From positions 1,364,001 through 1,428,000 of the forward strand of contig CP085629.1 of NCBI GenBank assembly GCA_024704175.1: a DNA stretch of 64,000 nt, in the 5' to 3' direction. Each line of letters begins with the position of its first letter. The first letter of the stretch is position 1. Shown here piece after piece: positions 28,175-37,728 of this stretch. The position numbers and the translations under genes were made by a program. The stretch is from Paenibacillus sp. P25 (GTDB taxonomy: Bacteria > Bacillota > Bacilli > Paenibacillales > NBRC-103111). Below the pieces are notes generated by a model. It made no database searches, was not told the origin of the DNA, and saw nothing but the letters and a program-made list of their open reading frames with translations.

Positions 28175-29474
28175 TTGAAAAAAACGCTAATCAATAACGC
28201 CATTATGATTACCATGAATGAAGAGCGACCGGTTGTTCACGGCTGTATGGTGATTGAGGGAAGCACCATTACATATATCGGAGAGCAGGAGCCGGCCGCA
28301 GGCACGCAGTACGACGAAATTATCGATGGAACACATAAGCTCTATATGCCCGGATTCGTCAATACCCATGGACATGCCGCCATGTCGCTGCTCCGCGGCT
28401 ATGGGGACGATATGGCCCTTCAGGTATGGCTGCAAGAAAAGATGTGGCCGATGGAAGGCAAATTCACCGGCCAGGACGTGCGTGCGGGAACAATGCTTTC
28501 CATATTGGAAATGATCCGTACGGGAACGACCACATTCGTCGATATGTACGACCATATGGACCAGGTCGCGGAAGCGGCCGCGGAAACGGGGATCCGGGCC
28601 TGTCTGACCCGCGGGGTTATCGGATTATGCCCACCGGAGGTGCAGGATGCCAAGCTGGCCGAAGCGGTCCAGTTTGCCAGCTCCTGGCATAACCAGGCGG
28701 ACGGGCGGATTACAACGATGATGTCGCCTCATTCTCCTTATACTTGCCCGCCGGACTACATTGAAAGAATCGTTCAGGCGGCTCATGATCTGAATTTGCC
28801 GATTCATACGCATATGTCGGAGACCGCCCGCGAAGTACAAGAGAATGTGGAGCAGTACGGGGCAAGGCCGGTAGCCCATTTGGAGAAGCTGGGGGTCTTC
28901 AGCCGTCCGACAGTCGCTGGCGCACGGTGTTCATTTGACGGACGAAGAAATAGCGGTGCTTGCGAAATACGACGTTCGCATCTCCCACAATCCGGGGAGC
29001 AACCTGAAGCTGGCCAGCGGTGTGGCAAGGGTCCCTGAGTCGCTGAAGGCAGGCGTTATTGTTTCTCTTGGCACAGACGGCGCAGCCAGCAACAATAACC
29101 TGGATATGCTCGAGGAGGTACGGCTTGCCGCGATGCTGCATAAAGGGGTATCCGGCGATCCGGTAGCCATTCCGGCATGGGAAGCGCTCAGAATGGGCAC
29201 ACTGGACGGCGCCCGTTCGATCTGGCTGAACGATGTAGGGATGCTGAAGCCGGGGATGAAAGCCGATTTTATTGCGCTGGATATCGACCAGCCGCATTTC
29301 TTCCCGCGCACGAATTTTATTTCCCACGTTGTCTATGCCGCTTCGTCGCGCGACGTAACGGATGTGTGCGTGGACGGGCACTGGATTGTCCGTAACGGCG
29401 CTTGTCTTACCATCGATGAGGAGAAGGTGAAGTTCGAGGCGCAGCGCTGCTTTGAACGGCTGACTTCGGGGTAA
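28175..29474 (+). CDS. mtaD: 5-methylthioadenosine/S-adenosylhomocysteine deaminase (frameshifted)
   Basis: Amidohydrolase-superfamily deaminase acting on S-adenosylhomocysteine, methylthioadenosine or related adenosyl compounds. Metal and catalytic motifs: GFVNTHGHAAMSLLRG, THMSETAREV, SLGTDGAASNNNLDM. TTG 28175 follows GGAAGGA. One extra G near 28918-28921 (GCTGGCG for GCTGCG) breaks the frame; removal gives PTVAAHGVHLTDEEIAVL and 432 residues, normal for the family. Confidence 0.9.
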
Positions 29475-29500
29475 GTCCCGCAGGAGAAAGGAGAGCTTCG

Positions 29501-29998
29501 GTGCGAAGAAAATGGAAAATCATCCTTGGTTCCGCCGCCGTCTTGGCTGTCCTCCTGTTCCTTGCCGCAAGGCTGTTCTCAGCCGTAATGGACGGGGAAT
29601 GGGCGGCGCAGCGTTCGGCAGTAAGCGAGGCCTATACTAAGACCATATTGGCGAAGGTAAAAAAGGTGGACCGCTTTGTCGGGGATAAGTCGTATCAAGT
29701 GATCCAAGGGGAAGATAAGATCGGCCAGCCGTTAATCGTGTGGGTGGACGGCGAAAACATTCATACGGAAATGGCGGCCGACGGCATATCCTCCGAGAAG
29801 GCGGAAGAGAATGTGAAAGCCAAGCGGCCCGTCGCGGAAATTCTCAGAACGGTGCCGGGCATGATGAACGGACAGCCGGTCTGGGAAGTTTTTTACAAAC
29901 TCAGAAGCGAGCAGGATAAAAGGGATCATTATTTTTACGATTATTATACCTTTAAAGATGGTGCACTTATCGATACATGGAGACTGACGATCCAATAG
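29501..29998 (+). CDS. ypmB: YpmB family protein (DUF5590)
   Basis: 165 residues: N-terminal transmembrane anchor (IILGSAAVLAVLLFLAARLF) and an external PepSY-like alpha/beta domain (AYTKTILAKVKKVDRFVGDKSYQVIQG; PVWEVFYKLRSEQDKRDHYFYDYYTF). Function unknown; DUF5590 proteins resemble inhibitory PepSY domains. GTG 29501 follows GGAGAAAGGAG. In B. subtilis it also sits between dinG and nth. Confidence 0.85.
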   Translation: MRRKWKIILGSAAVLAVLLFLAARLFSAVMDGEWAAQRSAVSEAYTKTILAKVKKVDRFVGDKSYQVIQGEDKIGQPLIVWVDGENIHTEMAADGISSEKAEENVKAKRPVAEILRTVPGMMNGQPVWEVFYKLRSEQDKRDHYFYDYYTFKDGALIDTWRLTIQ

Positions 29999-30004
29999 TT
30001 TAAC

Positions 30005-30100
30005 AGAACGTTCATATTTTAGAAGAGCCGCCCGTGATCAGGACGACAAACCCGTATCCATACGCTGTTTGGTCTGTTAACGAGGGGCTTTTCTTTATTC
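30005..30100 (+). terminator. Possible terminator or long hairpin after ypmB
   Basis: AGAGCC near 30023 and GGGGCTTTTC near 30082-30095 flank an inner GACAAAC / GTTTGGTC pairing. The stem is imperfect and the loop long, so this is tentative. Confidence 0.35.
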
Positions 30101-30212
30101 CGGGAACATAACTCAACCCATAAAATCAGGAATCGGGGGATAAACCCGAGCGGACTTCCACACATTGCAGGCCGATATTGAAACCTAAGTATGATATAAT
30201 CCGTATAGAAGA

Positions 30213-30242
30213 TTTGATATACGTCACATCTGCCTGTTATTA
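30213..30242 (+). promoter_or_regulatory. Probable promoter of the protease operon
   Basis: TTGATA (30213-30218) and TATTAT (30237-30242) with an 18-bp spacer. A second TATAAT at 30194-30199 has no good -35. Confidence 0.45.
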
Positions 30243-30288
30243 TATATTCAAGGCCTTATTTTTAATAGAAAGGGGGGACGTTCAACTG

Positions 30289-30825
30289 ATGAAGTTACGT
30301 CTCATACCTATCGTCGTTAGTGTGTTGATATCAGCCTCCTTGTTGTTCGGCGGCTATTTTGCATATCAGAGTTATGCGATGGAAAGTCCGCTGCAGAAGA
30401 CCGTATCCTCGATTCCCGGCGTGCATCTTGTTTCGATGAATCTGAACGGTACCCAGGCATCGATGGACCTGAAGCTTGATCCCGGCGTCAGCCTTCGGGA
30501 AGCCTATGCCCAGATTAAGAAAGAGGCGGCCGCGGTTCTGGGAACGAAAGATCTCAAGGTGAACGTTGTAAACGACTCTTCTCCGGAGCTTGAGAAGTGG
30601 TGGTCCTCCGCCTTGTTTGAAGTGGCTCAGGCCATGGAAACAAAGCAGTACGCGCAAATCCCCAAGACGCTGGAAGCACGGGCCGAAGCGGCCGGAGGCG
30701 GCTTGAAGGTGAGCACGGAAATGGATGACAAGTACGTGTACGTTACCTTGACCCAGGGAAATGCAAGCAAATATATCATGCTTCCTCGGACACCTGCCAA
30801 GATGGGGGTGTGGCCGAATGAGTAA
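30289..30825 (+). CDS. Membrane-anchored protein of 178 residues, partner of FtsH-like protease
   Basis: ATG 30289 (AAAGGGGGG at 30269-30277) begins MKLRLIPIVVSVLISASLLFGGYFAY, a single N-terminal signal anchor. The rest is an external alpha/beta domain with two similar strand-helix-strand blocks (GVHLVSMNLNGTQASMDLKL, then GGLKVSTEMDDKYVYVTLTQG) separated by a helical stretch with Trp-Trp (LEKWWSSALFEVAQAM). I recognise no family. Its last eight bases overlap the start of the protease gene, so the two are translationally coupled. It may supply the extracytoplasmic domain that the compact protease lacks. Confidence 0.75.
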   Translation: MKLRLIPIVVSVLISASLLFGGYFAYQSYAMESPLQKTVSSIPGVHLVSMNLNGTQASMDLKLDPGVSLREAYAQIKKEAAAVLGTKDLKVNVVNDSSPELEKWWSSALFEVAQAMETKQYAQIPKTLEARAEAAGGGLKVSTEMDDKYVYVTLTQGNASKYIMLPRTPAKMGVWPNE

Positions 30826-32320
30826 GTACGGTAAAGAGATTTTTATCGGTACGGTTCCGGTCGTTATTTTATTTCTTCTGTTTATCGGCGTTAACGTGAT
30901 CCCCATCGTCTTTATGGCGGCCATTGTCGCTACATTCTTCTTCATGACCAAAGCGCGGAACGGAATGAACATCGGTTCCGACCGCAAATCGCGCAGCAAG
31001 GCGGCTCCGGCCTATATGACCTTTGACGATATCGGCGGACAGGAACGCGCCAAGCGGGAGCTGACGGAAGCGCTGGATTTTCTCATCCGTTACGAAGATA
31101 TCAAGCGTCTCGGTATCCGCCCGCTGAAGGGCATTCTGCTGACCGGGCCTCCGGGAACAGGTAAAACGTCGCTGGCTAAGGCTTCGGCTCATTATACGAA
31201 TTCCGTATTTATGGCGGCTTCGGGCAGTGAGTTTGTGGAAATGTACGTCGGTGTCGGCGCCAGCCGGGTCCGCGATTTGTTCAAAGAAGCGCGCAATCGC
31301 GCGATCAAGGAAAATAAGGACAGCGCGATCGTGTTCATCGACGAAATCGATGTCATCGGCGGCAAGCGCGACGGCGGACAGCACCGCGAATATGATCAAA
31401 CGCTGAACCAGTTGCTTACGGAAATGGACGGCATTCATACGAGCGAGCATCCGCGGGTATTGATCATGGCGGCTACCAACCGGAAAGAAATGCTGGACAG
31501 CGCGCTGCTGCGTCCCGGCCGTTTTGACCGCCATATCGAAGTGGATCTGCCCGATAAGAAGGGGCGCCTTCATATTTTGAACATCCATGCGAAAAACAAA
31601 CCGCTTGCGGAAAACGTCAACCTTGAGCTGATCGCCCAGGAGACCTTCCATTTCTCCGGCGCCCAGCTGGAGAGCGTCATGAACGAAGCGGCGATTTACG
31701 CGATGCGCGACGAGTCGCCATATATCGAGCAGAAGCATCTGTCGCTCGCCGTTGACAAAGTCATGATGGGCGAGAAGACGGACCGCGAATCGACGAAAGA
31801 GGAGCGGGAACGCGTTGCGCTTCACGAGCTGGGGCATGCGATTGCCGCAGAGGTGCTGCGTCCGGGCTCGGTATCTCAAGTGGCGCTCAGTCCGCGCGGC
31901 AAAGCACTCGGTTACGTTCGGCACAATCCGCAGCAGGACCAATATTTGTATACGCGGGAACAAATTGAGCATCAAATCATGATCGCACTCGGCGGTGCGG
32001 TAGCCGAAGAGATGTTCTACGGCGGCCGAAGCACCGGTTCTCGGAACGATTTCGAGCAGGCGCTGAACATGGTGCGCACGATGATGGATTCGGGCCTGAC
32101 CAAGCTCGGGATTGTCGATATGCAAATGGTGACGAAGCAGGAGCTGATGAAAGAAAATGCGTCGATCTTGGACGAGCTGACGGCGGCTACACGAACGATG
32201 CTGGAGCAGTACAGACCGGTATTCGAACAGTCGCTGGATATCCTGATTCAAGAGGAAGTGCTTTCGGGAGATCAATTCCGCGAGTCGCTGGAACGGACGA
32301 AAAATATTCAAATCGCTTAA
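30818..32320 (+). CDS. Compact FtsH-like AAA+ zinc metalloprotease
   Basis: About 500 residues from ATG 30818 (site GGGGGTG). Two close hydrophobic segments at residues ~8-45 (VPVVILFLLFIGVNVIPIVFMAAIVATFFF) leave almost no external loop, whereas FtsH has about 70 residues there. AAA+ module: GPPGTGKTSLAK (Walker A), FIDEIDVIG (Walker B), ATNRKEMLDSALLRPGRFDR (second region of homology), with the pore-loop region FVEMYVGVGASRVRD. M41 protease: HELGHA with the third ligand in RNDFEQAL. It should unfold and degrade membrane or cytosolic proteins. It is a paralogue-type FtsH, not the housekeeping one. A terminator follows. Confidence 0.9.
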   Translation: MSKYGKEIFIGTVPVVILFLLFIGVNVIPIVFMAAIVATFFFMTKARNGMNIGSDRKSRSKAAPAYMTFDDIGGQERAKRELTEALDFLIRYEDIKRLGIRPLKGILLTGPPGTGKTSLAKASAHYTNSVFMAASGSEFVEMYVGVGASRVRDLFKEARNRAIKENKDSAIVFIDEIDVIGGKRDGGQHREYDQTLNQLLTEMDGIHTSEHPRVLIMAATNRKEMLDSALLRPGRFDRHIEVDLPDKKGRLHILNIHAKNKPLAENVNLELIAQETFHFSGAQLESVMNEAAIYAMRDESPYIEQKHLSLAVDKVMMGEKTDRESTKEERERVALHELGHAIAAEVLRPGSVSQVALSPRGKALGYVRHNPQQDQYLYTREQIEHQIMIALGGAVAEEMFYGGRSTGSRNDFEQALNMVRTMMDSGLTKLGIVDMQMVTKQELMKENASILDELTAATRTMLEQYRPVFEQSLDILIQEEVLSGDQFRESLERTKNIQIA

Positions 32321-32335
32321 AAATGCGATATTAAC

Positions 32336-32375
32336 GGACTCTGAGGGCTTTATGCCTTCAGGGTCTGTTTTTTTA
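32336..32375 (+). terminator. Terminator after FtsH-like gene
   Basis: GGACTCTGAGGGC pairs with GCCTTCAGGGTC across a TTTAT loop, followed by TGTTTTTTT. Confidence 0.85.
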
Positions 32376-32404
32376 TGAGAAAATCATCAAATTTCGTCGG
32401 TTGT

Positions 32405-32432
32405 GCAACTTTTTTGCGAGATTTCAGTCTAA
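32405..32432 (+). promoter_or_regulatory. Possible ECF-type promoter of the amidase gene
   Basis: GCAACTTTTTT (from 32405) and AGTCTAA (32426-32432) with about 16 bases between. AAC-type -35 and GTC-type -10 elements are typical of ECF sigma factors that control envelope genes. A similar but weaker pair lies at 2777-2802 before the ECF sigma gene. Confidence 0.45.
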
Positions 32433-32539
32433 TATATTGGTAGATTTCGCCATGGTCCTCCTTTTGTCGGCCGGGAGTTTCACAGACTTCCAGCTTTCTA
32501 CATAGATTTTTCCAAATTACATCAAATACGAGGTGCAGG

Positions 32540-34047
32540 ATGAAGTTTATTACGGCTTGGTTTACTCTGCTGATCGTGTCGCTCTTGTGTATGGCCGCTT
32601 CCGTTTCCGCCGCGGCTTCCCCGATCGGGTTATTTTTGAACGGCAAGCCGCTGGCTCCGGAGGTGGCGCCGAGGATCGTGAACGACAACACCATCGTGCC
32701 TATCCGCATTATCGCTGAATCGCTCGGCTCGAAGGTTTCTTGGGAGCCCAAAACCCGTGCCGTAACGGTTACGAAAGGAAACACCAGCATTCAACTGATC
32801 ATTGACAAGAAGGACGCCGTAGTGAACGGCAAAGCTTATAAGCTGGAAGCCGCGCCGACGATTATCGAAGGCAATACCATGCTTTGCCTGTGAGGTTCGT
32901 CAGCGAGCAGTTCGGCGTGAAGGTGACTTGGGACGAAACGACTCGCTCCGTTAACTTAATTAACCAGGATCAGGACATCAAGAAACAGGATCCGCCATCG
33001 GAAGACAACAGTACACCTGCCGGCAATGGCGGCGTAACGGATGCGACCTACGGAAAATCGGAGCAGCAGGGCGACAGGCCTGCGGCCGATTTCAAGCCTA
33101 GCGAGCCCGTGAAAGCGGGAGACGCTCCAAGCGGAGTCCCGGCGGGCGGCAAACCGGTCGGACCTCCGGCCGTCGTCCAGGGAGTGCTGCTGAAGGACGA
33201 CAATCTGACGTTCCAAACGACGGGCGGGACGGCACAGCCGAATATCTTTTATATGGAGAGCCCCGAGCGGATCGTGATCGACCTGTCCAACGCTCAGCTT
33301 GCCGATGCCTTGTTTCAAAAGCTGAACCCGCAAGGGGAAGGAAAGTCGCCGGATAAAAACGGGTTCGTCTCGCAAATTCGGTATTCCCTATTTTCAAAAG
33401 AAGCTTCTATCGTTAGAATAGTAATAGATTTGCCGCAGAAAACTTCGTTTAAACTGAACGACAAACCGGGTGCGAACGAAATTTCCGGCAAATTGATTCC
33501 GGTGAAGAATCGTTACAAAGTCGTGATCGATCCAGGGCACGGGGGCAAGGATACGGGAGCCATCTCGGTGACGAAGCGCACGGAGAAGGAATTCGTACTG
33601 GCGCTCAGCACCAAAGTGGCCAAGCTGCTCTCGCAGGACCCCGCTATCGATGTAAGAATGACCCGCGGCGACGATACATTCATTGAACTGGCGGACCGGG
33701 CTTCCTTCGCCAACGATCTGAAGGCGGATTTGTTTGTCGCCGTACACGCCAATTCCGCTTCGAAGGAAACCATCGGAGGAACGGAAACGTATTATTATTC
33801 GGACCAAAGTCTCCCGTTCGCCCAGTTGATTCACAAGTACTTGGTCCAGGCGACCGGATTTGCGGACCGCAAGGTGAAGCAAGACCGCTTCTATGTCATC
33901 AAAAATACGAATATGCCTTCCGTCTTAGTGGAAGTCGGCTTTTTGACGAACCGGGATGAAGATTCGCAGATGTATCAGGATGCATTTCAAGATCGGGTTG
34001 CCGCATCCATCGTTCTTGCCATTAAGAAGCAGTTGAATCTAGGCTGA
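32540..34047 (+). CDS. N-acetylmuramoyl-L-alanine amidase with stalk and AMIN domains (frameshifted)
   Basis: Secreted cell-wall hydrolase of 501 residues after repair. Signal peptide (residues 1-27, WFTLLIVSLLCMAASVSAAAS), copper amine oxidase-like stalk domain (NDNTIVPIRIIAESLGSKVSWE ... RFVSEQFGVKVTWDE), a Pro/Gly-rich linker, an AMIN-type domain (~215-310) and a C-terminal Amidase_3 domain with zinc ligands in DPGHGGKD, the Glu in RTEKEF, VHANS and catalytic Glu in LVEVGFLTN. Two extra T in GCTTTGCC near 32882-32885 break the frame; removal restores NTMLPVRFVSEQFG. Confidence 0.9.
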
Positions 34048-34060
34048 GGAGAGGGTAACG

Positions 34061-34654
34061 ATGCAACAGAAATGGCTGAAAGGGATGACAGCGGCGGCTG
34101 TTCTCGGAATGCTGCTGGCAGGTCGCGGCCAAGCGAAAACTCCTGCGCAGGGTCCCGCTGTGGAACCGCCGACGAAGCAAACGCAGGGCTCGGGAACGGA
34201 TCAGAACAAAGCGCAGGCGCCGCAAGGGCAAACAGGCGGCACGCAGGAGCAGCAAAGCAAGCAGTCTAAGGTCAAAATTTATTTTGGCGACGATCAGATG
34301 GAAAATCTGGTGGAGAAGGAAGCGACCATTACTTACAAGCAGGATACGGACAAGTATGCGGCAACGCTGAAAGCGCAGGCCGGGGACGGGGACAGCAAGA
34401 CGACGCCGCTCTTTAAAGGCTTTACGTTCAAATCGGTGACCTTCAAGGACGGTTTGGTTACGGTGGACCTATCCATGTCGCCGGAATCAAGACTGGGGTC
34501 GGGCGGGGAAGAACTGCTTCTGTCCGCGCTGAAACGTTCCTTATTCCAATTCTCCGAAGTGAAGTCGATCAATGTCTTGGTTGACGGCAAAGAGGAGGAA
34601 AGCCTGATGGGTCATATGGATCTGCCCCATCCGATCAAGCGCGGTCAAGATTGA
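34061..34654 (+). CDS. GerMN-domain protein with defective lipobox
   Basis: 197 residues: N-terminal hydrophobic segment, Gln/Thr-rich low-complexity linker (~25-68), then a GerMN domain (VKIYFGDDQMENLVEKEATI ... LLLSALKRSLFQFSEVKSINVLVDGKEE). Such proteins are usually lipoproteins; here LLAGRGQ stands where LLAGCGQ is expected, so the lipid-attachment Cys is Arg (CGC for TGC). That is either a base error or a secreted non-lipidated form. It lies 13 bases after the amidase and shares its operon. Confidence 0.8.
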   Translation: MQQKWLKGMTAAAVLGMLLAGRGQAKTPAQGPAVEPPTKQTQGSGTDQNKAQAPQGQTGGTQEQQSKQSKVKIYFGDDQMENLVEKEATITYKQDTDKYAATLKAQAGDGDSKTTPLFKGFTFKSVTFKDGLVTVDLSMSPESRLGSGGEELLLSALKRSLFQFSEVKSINVLVDGKEEESLMGHMDLPHPIKRGQD

Positions 34655-34701
34655 CAGCTTGGGATTTTCGACAACAGATGATTACTGAGAGGAGCCTTTT
34701 C

Positions 34702-37478
34702 ATGAAAGGTAAGAAGCGAAAACAAGTACGCCGACTTGCAGCGGCCGCGCTTGCGCTGTCCGTACTTATGAGCAGTCCCGCATATGCCGCCGAGCTCGGC
34801 GGCTCGGGCTCCGTTACGTCGGGCTCAGCATCTACGGGCACCACATCAAGCCCGGTGCTCAGCTTCACCGATGTAAGCGCGCAGCATTGGGCGATCAAGC
34901 ACATTACGAAGCTCGCATCCATGGGCGTAATCCAAGGCTACGAGAAAGGGGAATATCGTCCGGAGAACTCGGTCTCGCAGCAGGAAGTGATCGTAATGGC
35001 GCTGCGTCTCATGGGGCTTGAAGGCGAAGCGCTGAAGAACAAGACCGAGACCGTACTGCCTTTCGTCGTGGATTCGTATTTTAAGCCTTATGTAGCGTAT
35101 GCTTTCGATCGTGGATTGATCGATCTGAAAGAGGAAACGCAGGGCACCACCAGCAGCACCGCTTGGGGAGCGCGTGAAGCATCCCGGGAATGGGTGGCGA
35201 AACTCGTCATCCGCGCGATCGGCAAGCAATCGGATGCCCAACAGCTGGCTTCGTCTCCCGTTACGTTTAAAGACAGCAAGGATTTCTCCTCCTGGGCTTC
35301 GGGCTACGTGAATGAAGCTGTTGCATTAGGGATCGTACAAGGGTTTGAAGATAACAGCTTCCAGCCCAAAGGCAAAGTAACCCGGGCGCAGATGGCAACC
35401 TTCCTGAGCCGCGCGGACAAAAACCTGACAAGCCGTACCGATCGTGTGACGACGGGCTATGTTATGTCTTTATCGGACCGCAAAATCAGCGTGATGAACG
35501 CTAGCGGCGATACGAAGGAGTATAACTTGAGTTCGGATACGGTGATTTATAACGCCAAGGACGATACCCGGATCCCGATATCCAAGATCAAATTGACCAA
35601 CGAAGTGTATCTGGTGCAGAACTCGGGGAACGCGTTATACATAGAACTGACGAACGAGCAGCAGAAGCTGGAAACGGTGGAAGGGACGCTCAAGAATGTA
35701 TTTGTCAATCAAATGATGGTGGTGCTCCAACAGGGCGGCACCGAGAATGTATTCAATCTTGATCCGAAAGTAACGGTAACGGATAAAGACGGAAGAGGCA
35801 TGAGTCTTAACGATATCGCTCCCGGAAGCGTCGTCCAGCTTCAGCGCAACACTCTGCTCAAGGAACAAAAGTATTCCCAGATTATCGTAACCCAGGTGCC
35901 GGTCAGCAAGGTGGCGGAAGGTACGGTTCTCAGCATAGACAAGGACCAGGGTAAAGTTTCGTTCCTGGAGAAAACGACCGTGCAAACCGAAACTTATTCC
36001 ATCGGTTCGAAAGCCGTCATCAAACTGGCCGACGGCACGGCGGCCGATCTGAGCCGTCTTCATGTCGGAGATACGGTTTCTTATGAAATCAAGACGAATG
36101 AGCTTGTTTCGGTAACGGTTAAGAAGGCTGACCGATGTCGGCAAGCACCGTCACGGGCACGCTGACCAGCCTCAGCGACGACAAGAAAATTCTTACGATT
36201 ACCCGCACCGGCGGTGCGACGGGACTCGCCGCTTATTATTTGGCGGACAACGCGATCGTCAACATCGACGGACTGTCCAACGCCAGTCTGTTCGATCTCG
36301 TGCCGGGGATGAGCTCAAGCTGGATCTGCTGAACGATAAAGTGGTCGGCGCTACGGTAACGAGCCGTTCCGTGAAGGATTTGGTGTTCGCATCCATTCTG
36401 AGTTATGATCCGAATTCCAAAGTGCTGACCGTCACTTCCGACAACGGAGACCCCAGCGCATTCAAATTCACGGACGCCACGGCCATTAAGTACAACGGCG
36501 CGTCCCTTCCTCTTTCCAACTTCCAATCGATGTTTATCGATAACGGGATTGCGAGCAAGTCGAAGCGTGTGAATTTGAAGGTATCGAATAAGAATATCGT
36601 ACAAATTGAATTTGCGACGCAAATTAGCGGTACGGTAGCACAGGTCAATACAACAGGCAATCAGATTACGATCCGCTCCTCCAGCGGACAGAACCTGACG
36701 TTCAGCACTTCCTCCGGCATTGGTGTCGAAATGATGGACCGTACGGGAGCGACACTGGCCGATCTGAAAGTCGGCGATTCGATTACAGCTACGCTGAACT
36801 TATCGCAGGACTTTGTCAGTGCGATTACTTTGAAGAAGGTCGGCGTGTACAAAACGATCGTGACGAATGCGACCACCCGTCAAGTCAGCGTAAGGGACGA
36901 GAACGGAACCCTGCTTACGTTTACCGTGGACACGAATGACAAGATCGCCAACCCGGGCAAAGCGACGCACGCGTTCGAGGACATTCAGATCGACGAGTAC
37001 GTGAAGGCGACGTTTAACGGCAGCAAACTGGACAACATGCAGCTCGCTGAACACCCTCCGCGGCAAAGTGACAGCGGTGGATCCGACGGTTGGCACCCTG
37101 ACGGTGCAGGATTTCCGAGGGGGCGTTCAGGTGCCGCCGGTAGGCCAGCAGTTCGTCATCCGGCAGAACGGCACTACATCCGCTGCGCTGACGGCTCTCA
37201 AGGTGAACGACCGGGTGGAAGTGATAAAGGATGCGAACGACAAGCTGATCATTCAGGTAGCGAACGCTTCCAAGCGGGTCATCTCCTCGTACGACACCGT
37301 GCTCAACCAGCTGATGCTGAAGCCGACCGGGAACGGGGACAAAACGACTTACAACTTCTTCGCCAAAGCTTATTTGCATAAAGGCGCCCAGCAGGTCGCA
37401 GCAAATGCCTTTATGGAAAACGAAGAAGTCAACATCTATCTGATCGACGATAAAATTATCGAGATCGAGAAGCCGTAA
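34702..37478 (+). CDS. S-layer homology (SLH) domain protein (three frameshifts)
   Basis: About 925 residues when repaired. Signal peptide (ALALSVLMSSPAYAAE), then three SLH repeats: FTDVSAQHWAIKHITKLASMGVIQGYEKG, a diverged middle one (FKPYVAYAFDRGLID), and FSSWASGYVNEAVALGIVQGFEDNSFQPKGKVTRAQM. They anchor it to pyruvylated wall polymer. The remaining 650 residues are beta-rich repeats (GTVLSIDKDQGKVSFLEK, VTSDNGDPSAFKF, ISGTVAQVNTTGNQITI). Breaks: near 36140 (a C probably missing), near 36306 (G missing in GGGG, restoring VPGDELKLDLLND), near 37050 (extra base, restoring QLANTLRGKVTAVDP). ATG 34702 follows GAGAGGAG. Confidence 0.88.
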
Positions 37479-37513
37479 ATTTTTGCAATCATTGTAACTT
37501 TTTTAACGAAACC

Positions 37514-37558
37514 ACCGTCTATGTTGTAGGCAGTTCTACGGCATGGACGGTTTTTTTT
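37514..37558 (+). terminator. Terminator of the SLH gene
   Basis: ACCGTCTATG (37514-37523) pairs with CATGGACGGT (37542-37551) with one G-U, followed by eight T. Confidence 0.88.
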
Positions 37559-37665
37559 GTTTATCCGTGTCGAAATGGCGTCCGGGACAAGCCGAAAAAT
37601 GGAAAGGATCAAGGAGAAAAGCCTAAAGGTTTCGTAAAATGTTCGCATTTTGTCGGGTGAAGTCA

Positions 37666-37694
37666 TTGATTCGACGTTCCGGATTGGTTAAACT
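37666..37694 (+). promoter_or_regulatory. Probable promoter of nth
   Basis: TTGATT (37666-37671), 17-bp spacer, TAAACT (37689-37694). Just upstream, AAAATG-TTCG-CATTTT (37636-37651) is a perfect hairpin or operator-like inverted repeat. Confidence 0.5.
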
Positions 37695-37728
37695 GTAAGA
37701 AATGCGGAGGAAAGAGGGAGAACGGGAC

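Noticed and set aside
30869..32311. Long minus-strand reading frame of 480 codons
   Set aside because: Fully antisense to the FtsH-like protease with clear catalytic motifs; a GC-codon-bias shadow with no family resemblance or ribosome binding site.
37494..37521. ECF-like promoter GTAAC...CGTCTA with 17-bp gap
   Set aside because: The -10 half is the 5' arm of the SLH gene terminator (37514-37551) and no gene start follows at a sensible distance; nth has a better sigma-A promoter at 37666.
37632..37651. Possible LexA site upstream of nth
   Set aside because: Only the right half (GTTCG) fits, 8 of 14 positions. The 13-base identity with 57410-57422 is not significant in 64 kb, where some such matches are expected by chance.
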